From: Nioella aestuarii
Lineage (GTDB): Bacteria > Pseudomonadota > Alphaproteobacteria > Rhodobacterales > Rhodobacteraceae
Direction of reading: 5' to 3'
DNA: 64,000 nucleotides
NCBI RefSeq assembly: GCF_050896395.1
Contig: NZ_JBPBBA010000001.1
Coordinates: 224,902 to 288,901, forward strand
Shown: positions 52,292 to 60,921 of the stretch, in pieces
How positions within the stretch are numbered: the first letter of the stretch is position 1
Layout: each line of letters starts with the position of its first letter
The notes under the pieces: model-generated
Database searches by the model: none
What the model was told of the DNA's origin: nothing
The model's input: the letters and a program-made list of their open reading frames with translations, nothing else
Translations under genes and position numbers: made by a program

Positions 52292-53162
52292 CGCGCTCTC
52301 GCCAGATGATGTAGAGCCCGGCCCCAACGGTCAGCGCAATCCCCGCAGCGGCCAGACCGTCGGGCAGATCGTCGAAGAAGACAAAGCCAAGCAGCGTTGC
52401 GACCGGGATCTCCAGATATTGCATCGGTGCCAGGGTGGCGGAGGGAGCAAAGCGCAAAGACCATGTCATCAGCAGATGCGCGACGGTACCAAGAACGCCC
52501 ATGGTCACCAGCAGCCATGCCTCACCGCCCGAAGGCCAGCCCGGAGTCAGGTCCGGCAGATCAATGGGCAGCAGAAGCAACGCAAGCAGGATCGGCACGC
52601 CGACCATTCCGCCGACAGCCTGCAACGCCAACGGATCTGCCTCTTTCGCAATCTGTCGGGTGATCAGCATGAAATGGGCAAAGATAAAGGCGACCGACAA
52701 GGGCAGCATCGCAACCCAACCAACCTCGGCAAAGCTTGGCTGGATCACCATCATCGTTCCAACAAAGCCTACACCACAGGCGGCAATACGACGGACGCCC
52801 ACCTCTTCGCCCAGGATAAAATGACCCATGATCAGCATGATGAAGGGCATGACGAAGGCGATGGCCACCGCATCCGCCAGAGGCAGATACCGCAAGCTCA
52901 GGAACATGAAGGAGATACCAAGGATTTGCAGGACCGAACGGAAGGCTGTCAGGCGAAAGGCCCGACTGCTCATTCTCAGCGTGCTTCCGGTCAGCCAGAC
53001 CAGAGGAACCAGCAACACTGCCTGTGACCCAAACCGTACAAGCACCAGTATGATCAGCGGCACGCTATCGCCAAGCATCTTGGCCAAAGCGTCACCGAAC
53101 GGGATCAGCACGCAAAAGCCCAACATCAAAAGGACGCCCAAAAGGGGGCGATCCCCGGTCAC
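52266..53162 (-). CDS. DMT-superfamily (EamA) transporter
   Basis: A 298-residue membrane protein with about ten helices in two EamA repeats. LGVLLMLGFCVLIPFGDALA is helix 1, LRYLPLADAVAIAFVMPFI is the typical EamA block, and the second half has LRFAPSATLAPMQYLEIPVA. Substrate unknown. The start overlaps the end of the YcjF-like gene (ATGA), so it may be co-transcribed with ycjX-ycjF. Confidence 0.86.
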   Translation of the reverse strand: MTGDRPLLGVLLMLGFCVLIPFGDALAKMLGDSVPLIILVLVRFGSQAVLLVPLVWLTGSTLRMSSRAFRLTAFRSVLQILGISFMFLSLRYLPLADAVAIAFVMPFIMLIMGHFILGEEVGVRRIAACGVGFVGTMMVIQPSFAEVGWVAMLPLSVAFIFAHFMLITRQIAKEADPLALQAVGGMVGVPILLALLLLPIDLPDLTPGWPSGGEAWLLVTMGVLGTVAHLLMTWSLRFAPSATLAPMQYLEIPVATLLGFVFFDDLPDGLAAAGIALTVGAGLYIIWRERVTSRAQPA

Positions 53163-54166
53163 TTGGTGTCGCCTTTGTTGAACAGCCCCGACAATGCCCG
53201 GCGCACCAGACCGGTGACAGAGGGGCGAGTGGTTTTCCGGAAAGGTAGCGGGCGGCAGACCTCCATCGCCGCGACGCCCACACGGGCGGTCAGCGCACCA
53301 TTGACAACGCCCTCTCCGAACCGGCGAGAGATCTTGCCGATCAGGCCGCTGCCAATGATGGGTTCCAGCATGTCATCGCCAACGGCGACCATGCCGGTTG
53401 CAACCAGATGGGTGATCACGGTGCGCGTCAGGCGCCACGCGCCAAGGGTCCCGGCTCGGCCGCCGTAGATCTCGGCAATGCGGCGGATCATGCGCAGGTT
53501 CGCTGTCAGGGCTGCCACCACATCAGCCAATGCCAGCGGCACCAACGCTGTTACAGCTGCCACCTGCCTTGTCGCGGCCTCAACCTCGGCGCGGGCGAGG
53601 GCATCGAGCGGGGCCAACAACTGATCCTCGGCCAGATGCAGGGCCGTGTCCGCATCAAACACGTCTTCCCTGCGCGCCATGACCGCCTCTCGTCCCAACC
53701 GAAGCTCCGGTCGCGCGCGATAAAGTGTCATCAGGTCATCCGACACCTTCTGTGCGGCTTTGAGGTCGCCTGTCGCCAACGCGGATTCGGCTGACTTTTG
53801 CAAGCTGTCGAGCCGACCGAGGCTGAAGAACGACGCCGCTTCGCGCAGCGCGACCAGCAGGGCCGCCAGAATGAACAAGCCGATCAGTCCGGTTGCGATC
53901 CAGCCCAGAACCGGGTTCGCCGCCAAGAGGCCGTTCACGAAATTCCAGGCTGCCAGAGAGATAACGAACCCCAGAAGCGCCGTCAGCGACGCCCAGAAGA
54001 ACCGCGCCAGTCGCGAGGGTTTGCGCGCGGCCAGCGTCGCCACCGTTTGCATGGCACGGCCCGTGGGGGCTGGCAGGTCGAGATCGGGAACCGGCGGAGC
54101 GGCGGCGGGGCCTTCTGCCGGGGCGTCGTCCAGTTCGATCAGGATGGGGCCTTTTCGGTCGCTCAT
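53159..54166 (-). CDS. YcjF/DUF697 family membrane protein
   Basis: A 335-residue protein matching the TIGR01620/YcjF family. An acidic, proline-rich N-terminus is followed by two membrane helices at about residues 53-110 (FFWASLTALLGFVISLAAW, WIATGLIGLFILAALLVALR). The C-terminal DUF697-like part has RMIRRIAEIYGGRAGTLGAW and NGALTARVGVAAMEVCRPL. It overlaps ycjX by 4 bp, the conserved gene order. The family is linked to envelope stress. Confidence 0.87.
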   Translation of the reverse strand: MSDRKGPILIELDDAPAEGPAAAPPVPDLDLPAPTGRAMQTVATLAARKPSRLARFFWASLTALLGFVISLAAWNFVNGLLAANPVLGWIATGLIGLFILAALLVALREAASFFSLGRLDSLQKSAESALATGDLKAAQKVSDDLMTLYRARPELRLGREAVMARREDVFDADTALHLAEDQLLAPLDALARAEVEAATRQVAAVTALVPLALADVVAALTANLRMIRRIAEIYGGRAGTLGAWRLTRTVITHLVATGMVAVGDDMLEPIIGSGLIGKISRRFGEGVVNGALTARVGVAAMEVCRPLPFRKTTRPSVTGLVRRALSGLFNKGDTK

Positions 54167-55623
54167 GACAGCTTGTCCCCCAATAGGAATTCTGCGGCGC
54201 GATCGAGCCGGATATGCGGCGGACCTTCACCGGGTTTCAGGGTCAGTTCGGCGGGCGCAAAACGCATGACCGAATAATCGGCATCGAGCCAAGCAGTGTC
54301 CCCCTTGCGGGCGGGTGCCAGCAGGTGGCCGGGATCATCCGGCAGTTCACCGGGATGAAACGCGGCCTGTTTGCCCGTGTCCAAAAGCCTTCCGCGCACA
54401 AGGTCAAGATCCTTGCCGCCATGCGCCCTCGTTTCCTCAATCGTCGCGCGCAAGGCGGCCAGGGCCATGGCCTGCGTCTTCGCCCCCGCGAAATCGGCAC
54501 GGTCGCGGGCGTCGCGCAACAGTGCCTCCATGATCGCGGTCAGGCGAGGGTGTTGCTTGTGATGCAGATGATCGGCCTTGGTGGCGGCGAAAAGGATCTT
54601 TTCCACTCGCTTGCCCATAATGGCAGACAGGAAGGAATTCCGACCCGGCCGGAAAGCGCCCAAAATACCCGCCATTGCGCGGCGCAGATCCTCAACCGCC
54701 TGCGGGCCGGAATGGATCGCGCCAAGCGCATCGACCAGCACTACTTGTCGGTCGATCCGGGCGAAGTGATTGCGGAAGAAGGGTTTCACAACCTGCGATT
54801 TGTAGGCTTCATACCGGCGGGCCATTTCCCGGCGCAGACTACCGCGCGGGCTCTCCCCGGGGGGCAGCGGCGCGAAGGTCAGGACGGGGCTGCCCTCCAG
54901 CTCTCCCGGCAATAGGAACCGGCCAGGCGTGCAATCGGAAAAGCCCTGTTCGCGGGCATCGTTGAGATAGGTCGTGAAGCTGCGCGCCAATCCTTGCGCT
55001 GTGGTTTCATCCAGTTTCGCTGAACCATCCGTGTCTTTCGCCAGCTCAAGAAAAGCTTTTGCGGAGTCCCTCGCTTGCGCCCGGTCCAAGGTGTCAGCGC
55101 TCCACGCGTCATATGTTTGATCAAGCAGTGACAGGTCCAGCAGCCACTCGCCCGGGTAGTCCACGATGTCGATATGCACCGTGCGCGGACCGGAGAGGCC
55201 CGACAATAGACCAGAGGGCTGAACCCGAAGCGATAGGCGCAGTTCCGATACGGCACGGGTTGATTGGGGCCAGTGCGGGTTGCGTCCGGTCAGGGCAGCC
55301 AGATGCGTTTCATAGTCGAACCGCGGCACCGTATCGTCGGGCTGTGGTTGCAGGAACGCGGCCTGAATGCGGCCTGAACTGGCAGCTTGAAGCCCCGGCA
55401 TCCGGCCCCGGTCCAGCAGGTTGGCGACCAGCGACGTGATGAACACCGTTTTGCCCGCACGCGACAGGCCGGTGACGCCTAGGCGGATCACCGGTTCGAA
55501 AAACGTTTCAGAGATGGCAGAACCGACGCTTTCCACGCCGCGGCCAAGAGTGTCGGAAATGGCGCCAATGACCAAGCGATCTGTCCTTTGAGAAGTCCAA
55601 TGGATCAGAGAATAGGCATTCAT
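54163..55623 (-). CDS. YcjX-family (DUF463) P-loop protein
   Basis: A 486-residue YcjX/DUF463 family protein. The Walker A motif GLSRAGKT is at residues 52-59 (followed by VFITSLVANLL), and the family blocks VDYPGEWLLDL, DSAKAFLELAKDTDG and KILFAATKADHLHHKQH are visible. The P-loop suggests ATP or GTP binding. Start codon ATG 55623 lies 56 bp from truA on the opposite strand. Operon partner of the YcjF-like gene. Confidence 0.9.
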   Translation of the reverse strand: MNAYSLIHWTSQRTDRLVIGAISDTLGRGVESVGSAISETFFEPVIRLGVTGLSRAGKTVFITSLVANLLDRGRMPGLQAASSGRIQAAFLQPQPDDTVPRFDYETHLAALTGRNPHWPQSTRAVSELRLSLRVQPSGLLSGLSGPRTVHIDIVDYPGEWLLDLSLLDQTYDAWSADTLDRAQARDSAKAFLELAKDTDGSAKLDETTAQGLARSFTTYLNDAREQGFSDCTPGRFLLPGELEGSPVLTFAPLPPGESPRGSLRREMARRYEAYKSQVVKPFFRNHFARIDRQVVLVDALGAIHSGPQAVEDLRRAMAGILGAFRPGRNSFLSAIMGKRVEKILFAATKADHLHHKQHPRLTAIMEALLRDARDRADFAGAKTQAMALAALRATIEETRAHGGKDLDLVRGRLLDTGKQAAFHPGELPDDPGHLLAPARKGDTAWLDADYSVMRFAPAELTLKPGEGPPHIRLDRAAEFLLGDKLS

Positions 55624-55679
55624 GGTGGCGGATTACAGGGCTGATTGCCCTTTCATCCGCTTTGCGGTAGCGGAAGGTC

Positions 55680-56453
55680 ATGCCCCGCTACGCGCTTTTG
55701 ATAGAATATGATGGCCGCCTCTTTTCTGGGTGGCAACGCCAACCCGACCGACCCTCGGTTCAGGGGGCCGTGGAAGAGGCTTTGTCCCGTCTGGAGCGGA
55801 ATGTTCCGTCAATCGCGACGGCGGGCCGTACCGATGCGGGCGTCCATGCGCTTGGACAGGTCGCCCATTGCGATATGGCCCGAGAGTGGGACTTGTTTCG
55901 TCTGACCGAGGCCGTGAATTACCACCTGAAGCCGCAACCGGTTGCCGTTGTGGCCGCAGCCCGCGTTGCCGATGACTGGCACGCCCGGTTTTCAGCCTTG
56001 GAGCGGCAGTATCTTTTCCGCCTGGTCTCTCGGCGTGCGCCCCTGACCCATGACATGGGCAAGGTCTGGCACGTCAAGAACCGGTTGGATCTAGAGGCGA
56101 TGCGCGAAGGGGCCAAGTATCTGATCGGAAAGCATGATTTCACCACATTCCGTGCCACGATCTGTCAGGCGGCTAGCCCGGTCAAAACACTGGACGAAAT
56201 CAGGATCGAAAAGGTCGATTACCCGTTTGGTGCTGAGTTCCGGTTTCATCTGCGGGCGCGGTCATTCCTGCACAATCAGGTACGCTCGATCATTGGTACA
56301 TTAGAACGGGTCGGGGCCGGTTCATGGGCGCCCGAAGATGTGAAAGCTGCGTTGGAAGCCTGTGACAGGGCCGCCTGTGGACCGGTTTGTTCACCCGAGG
56401 GGCTGTACCTGAACCATGTGCGCTATCCTGAGCCGGTCTTCGCAGGAAGATAA
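55680..56453 (+). CDS. truA: tRNA pseudouridine(38-40) synthase
   Basis: A 257-residue enzyme that makes pseudouridine at positions 38-40 of the tRNA anticodon arm. The catalytic aspartate is D52 in AGRTDAGVHALGQ. FSGWQRQPDRPSVQGAVEEA at the start and RSFLHNQVRSIIGTL near the C-terminus match TruA. It is divergent from ycjX and followed by the selenium genes. Confidence 0.96.
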   Translation: MPRYALLIEYDGRLFSGWQRQPDRPSVQGAVEEALSRLERNVPSIATAGRTDAGVHALGQVAHCDMAREWDLFRLTEAVNYHLKPQPVAVVAAARVADDWHARFSALERQYLFRLVSRRAPLTHDMGKVWHVKNRLDLEAMREGAKYLIGKHDFTTFRATICQAASPVKTLDEIRIEKVDYPFGAEFRFHLRARSFLHNQVRSIIGTLERVGAGSWAPEDVKAALEACDRAACGPVCSPEGLYLNHVRYPEPVFAGR

Positions 56454-56638
56454 CGCACTTTGGGGCGCTTCCCCGTCGTCTTCGGCACCACGCCCGAGGT
56501 TGTTAGGCCGGTGTGAAACGGCGGCGCCAAAGGTTGCCGGGCGCTGTGACGCAGTAATTACTTTGTTGCAACCGCGCAGAGGATGCTTTCAGGGTCTGAT
56601 AAACGCTATGTCAGGGACCGTGTGGAGATGAGGGAACT

Positions 56639-58804
56639 ATGGGACCGGCCCTGCCAATCGTGACGGATATCGTGCTTGTCGGCGGCGGGCATAGCCATGC
56701 TCTGGTTCTCAAGGCCTGGGGTATGAGGCCTCTGCCCGGCGTTCGGTTGACGCTGATCAATCCCGGCCCGACGGCGCCTTATTCCGGCATGTTGCCCGGC
56801 CATGTGGCAGGGCACTACGAACGGGATGCCCTTGATATTGATTTGGTCAAGCTGGCGCGTTTTGCGGGCGCGCGGTTGGTGATCGGGGCGGCCACCGGGC
56901 TCGATCTTGAGGCCAGGCTTGTCACCGTCCCGGGGCGTGCGCCGATCGGGTATGATCTGCTGTCTCTCGATATCGGGATTCATAGCGAGATGCCGGAGAT
57001 CCCCGGATTTTCCGAGTTTGGCGTGGCGGCCAAGCCGCTTGATCGTTTTGCAGATGCCTGGGCCCAGTTTGTCGATGGCGGCGGTGGCCCGGTGGCGGTG
57101 ATCGGGGCGGGCGTAGCCGGAGTGGAGCTGTCACTTGCGGCAGCGCATCGGCTTCGGACCACTACGGGGCAGGCCGACGTGACGTTGATCGACCGGGGCT
57201 CAGTTCTTGACCAAGTGCATCCTGGGGCAAAAGATCGCCTTTTGAACGAGCTCACCCGCGCGGGCATTCGGCTGCTGCCATCGGAAACTGTGGCACGGGT
57301 CACGGCCGACCAGGTGGAATTGGCATTGGGCACATTTGTATCATCCACGTTTACCCTTGGCGTGGCGGGCGCGCGCCCACACCGCTGGCTGGCGGAAACC
57401 GGGCTGCACCAGAACAAGGGCTACATAACCGTCGACAGGCATTTGCGCTCTGTCTCTCACCCAGAGGTTTTTGCCGCCGGGGATTGTGCCGATCTGGCCT
57501 TCGATCCGCGCCCCAAGGCGGGCGTCTACGCGGTTCGCGCGGCCCCCGTCCTGTTGCGCAACCTACGCGCCATGGCCATGGGACGAGATGGCGATCTTCT
57601 GCCCTTCCGCCCGCAACATGATTATCTCAAGCTAATCTCTCTTGGTGGCAAACGGGCGCTGGCGGAAAAGCGTGGGTTTGTCGGTACCGGGTCTGCTTTG
57701 TGGCGCTGGAAAAACCGGATTGATCAGAAATTCATGGATAAGTTTCGCGACTTGTCGCCGATGGCCCTGCCCGATCTGCCGCGGGAAATGGCGGCGGGGC
57801 TGCGCGAGGTTCTGGGGGACAAGCCCATGTGCGGGGGCTGCGGTGCCAAGTTGGGGCCCGGCAGCCTGAACAGCGCTTTGACCACCCTACCCGCGCATAT
57901 CCGTGCCGACATTCTGTCAACGCCCGGCGATGATGCCGCCGTTATCAAGATGGGCGAGGTGCGGCAGATCCTGACCACCGATCACCTGCGCGGCTTCACC
58001 CTAGACCATGCCTTGCAGGCACGGATTGCCGCCGTTCACGCGCTAGGAGATTGTTGGGCCATGGGCGCGAAGCCTCAGGCCGCGCTTGCGACCTTGATCC
58101 TGCCGCGCCTGTCGCCAGATCTGCAAAGCCGGTGGATGGCGGAAATCATGGCCGAGGCCGCCGCCGTCTTTGCCGAGGAGGGGGCCGAGATCGTCGGTGG
58201 CCACAGTTCGATGGCGGATGAACTGACGCTAGGGTTTACCGTGACCGGGCTGCTGGATCGGCCCGCGATCACCCTGGACGGCGCGCAACCCGGTGACATT
58301 CTGGTGCTGACAAAGCCGCTTGGCACCGGAGTAATTCTGGCCGCTGAAATGCAGCTCCGCGCAGCCGGAGAAGTGGTCGCCAATGCGTTGGCGCAGATGG
58401 CGGCCAGTTCCGGCCCGGCCGCGCGCATCCTTGCGCCGCATGCCCATGCGATGACGGATGTGACCGGGTTCGGTCTGGCCGGGCATTTGCTGAATATCTG
58501 TAGCGCCTCGGGCGTAGCGACCCGGTTGGATCAAGGGCGGATTCCGGTTCTGCCCGGTGCATCCGCGCTGTTGGCCAAGGACCTGCGGTCCACCATTCAC
58601 GGGGCAAATGAAGCAGCTGTTCTTAGCCTGATAGACGGGCTTGCCGATCCGATTCTGTTCGATCCACAAACCTCGGGCGGATTGCTGGCGGCAATACCTG
58701 CCGACACTGGCGATCAGGTGATAAACGCGTTTCAGGCTATCGGGGTTGGCGCGGCCATCATAGGCGAGATCACAGCCGGATCACCCGGGATCGACCTCGT
58801 TTAA
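56639..58804 (+). CDS. selD: Selenide, water dikinase fused to an N-terminal NAD(P)/FAD oxidoreductase
   Basis: A 721-residue two-domain protein. Residues ~1-380 are an NADH dehydrogenase-like flavoprotein (IVLVGGGHSHALVLKAWGMR, VAVIGAGVAGVELSLAAAHR). Residues ~395-721 are SelD, which makes selenophosphate from selenide and ATP. The SelD catalytic pair is present: C401 and K404 in CGGCGAK, with TTDHLRGF and VGGHSSMADELTLGF following. The redox domain may supply selenide; that is inference. Start follows GAGGGA. The fusion type is known in other bacteria. It overlaps selU by 24 bp, convergently. Confidence 0.93.
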   Translation: MGPALPIVTDIVLVGGGHSHALVLKAWGMRPLPGVRLTLINPGPTAPYSGMLPGHVAGHYERDALDIDLVKLARFAGARLVIGAATGLDLEARLVTVPGRAPIGYDLLSLDIGIHSEMPEIPGFSEFGVAAKPLDRFADAWAQFVDGGGGPVAVIGAGVAGVELSLAAAHRLRTTTGQADVTLIDRGSVLDQVHPGAKDRLLNELTRAGIRLLPSETVARVTADQVELALGTFVSSTFTLGVAGARPHRWLAETGLHQNKGYITVDRHLRSVSHPEVFAAGDCADLAFDPRPKAGVYAVRAAPVLLRNLRAMAMGRDGDLLPFRPQHDYLKLISLGGKRALAEKRGFVGTGSALWRWKNRIDQKFMDKFRDLSPMALPDLPREMAAGLREVLGDKPMCGGCGAKLGPGSLNSALTTLPAHIRADILSTPGDDAAVIKMGEVRQILTTDHLRGFTLDHALQARIAAVHALGDCWAMGAKPQAALATLILPRLSPDLQSRWMAEIMAEAAAVFAEEGAEIVGGHSSMADELTLGFTVTGLLDRPAITLDGAQPGDILVLTKPLGTGVILAAEMQLRAAGEVVANALAQMAASSGPAARILAPHAHAMTDVTGFGLAGHLLNICSASGVATRLDQGRIPVLPGASALLAKDLRSTIHGANEAAVLSLIDGLADPILFDPQTSGGLLAAIPADTGDQVINAFQAIGVGAAIIGEITAGSPGIDLV

Positions 58805-59842
58805 CGCCTTGGCCAGTTGATCTGCAACGGCGGGCAGGGCTGAATCCGTCAATAGCTGCGCCGGAACAACTGCCGCAGTATGCGCGTCGTCACGCCTTCG
58901 GGCACGGGCATAGGCGGGGTCATAGTGATGAACAACCAGGCCCTCGGCCAACGAAAGCCAGTCCTGACTTTCGACCATCTCAACCCATTCGTGCACGCGC
59001 TCTGCACCGACCAAGGCGCGCAGACCTTCCAGCAAAGCGGTCAGTTCCGCAGGCTTGGCCAGCAGATCGGAATATGCCCGCGCCAAATATGCCGCGCGGG
59101 TCGGAACCGGTGCTTCGATCTCGACCCGAGGCGCGCGGATCATGGCCTGCCAAAGGGCGGGCGGAATGCGCAGAGTGCCGATGCGGGCCGACTCTGCCTC
59201 CACCACCACTGGCTTGGCCGGATCAAGCGCTTGAAACGCCGTGATCAAGCCGGACTCGAACCCCTTCTGCGATGGCTGTCCCGCTGCGATTGAGCCAAGG
59301 ATTGACCCACGATGGCCCGCCAATCCCTCAAGGTCCACGACCTGTATTCCCCGCGCCTGCAACATCGGCAGAAGCGCGGTTTTGGCAGTTCCAGTATTGC
59401 CATCCAGCCGGATCAGCCGAAAGGGCAGCGTGCTGTCATAGAGCTTTTCAACCACCGCCCGCCGGTAGCTGCGGTAACCGCCCTCCAGCACCTCCACCCG
59501 CCAGCCGATCTGGCGCAGGATCGTGGCGAAAGAGTTTGACCGCTGCCCGCCGCGCCAGCAATAGACCAAGGGCCACCAGCCACCGGGTTTATCCATCAGC
59601 TGGCTTTCGATGTGCTGCGCGGCATTTCGGGCAACCAGAGCCGCACCGATCTTGCGGGCGTCGAATGGGCTGACCTGCTTGTAGATCGTGCCGACGCGGG
59701 CGCGTTCCTCGTCTGACAGGACCGGAAGGGAGATTGCGCCGGGCAGGTGATCTTCGGCGAATTCCAAGGGCGCGCGCACGTCGATCACGGTGTCGAACCC
59801 GTGCCACACCCCTTGCCAGAGATCTCCCAGCTCAACGCTCAC
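58781..59842 (-). CDS. selU: tRNA 2-selenouridine synthase (SelU/MnmH)
   Basis: A 353-residue enzyme that replaces the sulfur of 2-thiouridine at the tRNA wobble position with selenium, using selenophosphate. The N-terminal rhodanese domain has DVRAPLEFAEDHLPGA and the catalytic C95 in YCWRGGQRSNSF. The P-loop-like GNTGTAKT is at residues 148-155. Length is family-typical. The neighbouring SelD fusion gives its substrate. No selA/selB is seen here, so selenium may serve tRNA only. Confidence 0.94.
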   Translation of the reverse strand: MSVELGDLWQGVWHGFDTVIDVRAPLEFAEDHLPGAISLPVLSDEERARVGTIYKQVSPFDARKIGAALVARNAAQHIESQLMDKPGGWWPLVYCWRGGQRSNSFATILRQIGWRVEVLEGGYRSYRRAVVEKLYDSTLPFRLIRLDGNTGTAKTALLPMLQARGIQVVDLEGLAGHRGSILGSIAAGQPSQKGFESGLITAFQALDPAKPVVVEAESARIGTLRIPPALWQAMIRAPRVEIEAPVPTRAAYLARAYSDLLAKPAELTALLEGLRALVGAERVHEWVEMVESQDWLSLAEGLVVHHYDPAYARARRRDDAHTAAVVPAQLLTDSALPAVADQLAKALNEVDPG

Positions 59843-59881
59843 GCCAGATTTTCCTTCCTGTCGGACGATCGACGCGCCGCG

Positions 59882-60766
59882 TCAGATCTCTTCGCCGTTC
59901 ATCTTGCGAAACCGCTGGATCAGGCTCGATGTATCCCACCGTCCGCCACCGAGCTGCTGAACTTCTGCATAGAACTGGTCAACCAGCGACGTGACGGGCA
60001 GCGACAGGCCCATTTCCTTGCCCTGTTCCAGCGCAATTCCCAGATCCTTGCGCATCCAGTCGACAGCAAACCCGTGGGTGAAGTGGTTGTCCACCATCGT
60101 GTCCGCGCGATTGGCCAGCTGCCACGATCCGCCTGCGCCCTGGGAAACGAGCTTGGCCACTTTCTTGGCGTCGAGCCCGGCTTTCATGGCAAAGTACAGC
60201 CCTTCGGAGATGCTTTGCACCGCACCCACGATGCAGACCTGGTTGACCATCTTGGTCAGCTGGCCGGACCCCACGGGGCCGAAATGTTCAATCGCTTTGG
60301 CATAGGCATCCATCACCGAGACCGCCGCCGCATAAGGCGCGTCATCACCGCCGCACATGATGGCCAGCTGGCCGTTTTCGGCCCCGGCCTGTCCGCCCGA
60401 TACCGGCGCATCGACCCAGGCAAAACCTTGCTCTGCCCCACTTGCAGCCAGCTCACGGGTGACGATTGCTGAAACGGACGTGTGGTCGACAAAGACAGCG
60501 CCGTCCTTCATCCCCGCAAACGCCCCGTCCTCGCCCAGAACCACGGACCGCAGGTCGTCATCATTGCCCACGCAGGCCATCACGAAATCGCACCCTGCCA
60601 CGGCCTCGCGCGGGGTCACGCCATGCGACCCGCCATGCTGCGCGGCCCATTTTTCAGCCTTCGCCGTCGTGCGGTTATAGACCGTCACCTCGTGCCCGGC
60701 GGCCTGAAGATGCCCCGCCATTGGGTAGCCCATCACACCCAGACCCAGAAACGCTACTTTCGCCAT
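59882..60766 (-). CDS. NAD(P)-dependent beta-hydroxyacid dehydrogenase
   Basis: A 294-residue enzyme of the 3-hydroxyisobutyrate / tartronate semialdehyde family. FLGLGVMGYPMAGHLQAAGH at the start binds NAD(P), VDAPVSGGQAGAENGQL is the substrate motif, and the catalytic lysine is in GSGQLTKMVNQ. The C-terminal helical domain is complete. Start 60766 is fixed by AGGAGG upstream. Substrate not certain; 3-hydroxyisobutyrate or a short hydroxyacid fits. Confidence 0.88.
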   Translation of the reverse strand: MAKVAFLGLGVMGYPMAGHLQAAGHEVTVYNRTTAKAEKWAAQHGGSHGVTPREAVAGCDFVMACVGNDDDLRSVVLGEDGAFAGMKDGAVFVDHTSVSAIVTRELAASGAEQGFAWVDAPVSGGQAGAENGQLAIMCGGDDAPYAAAVSVMDAYAKAIEHFGPVGSGQLTKMVNQVCIVGAVQSISEGLYFAMKAGLDAKKVAKLVSQGAGGSWQLANRADTMVDNHFTHGFAVDWMRKDLGIALEQGKEMGLSLPVTSLVDQFYAEVQQLGGGRWDTSSLIQRFRKMNGEEI

Positions 60767-60853
60767 GTTCTCATTCCTCCTGATGCAGCGCATACGCGCC
60801 TGCCTTTGCCCCTTCATCGCGGGATATCTTGGCGGGGGCAAGCCCGCGGCTCG

Positions 60854-60867
60854 TTGATATTGGTCAA
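60854..60867. promoter_or_regulatory. Candidate FNR/FnrL-type site
   Basis: TTGATATTGGTCAA fits TTGAT-N4-ATCAA at 9 of 10 half-site positions. It ends 54 bp before the ATPase ATG, so the P-type ATPase could be switched by oxygen limitation through a Crp/Fnr-family regulator. Confidence 0.45.
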
Positions 60868-60921
60868 AGTCACCAACCGAGATGCGGCCTAGGGTGATGT
60901 CATCAAGCGCAGGACATTCAA

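Noticed and set aside
57830..57850. Selenocysteine in SelD
   Set aside because: The active-site codon is TGC (Cys401), not TGA; no recoding is needed.
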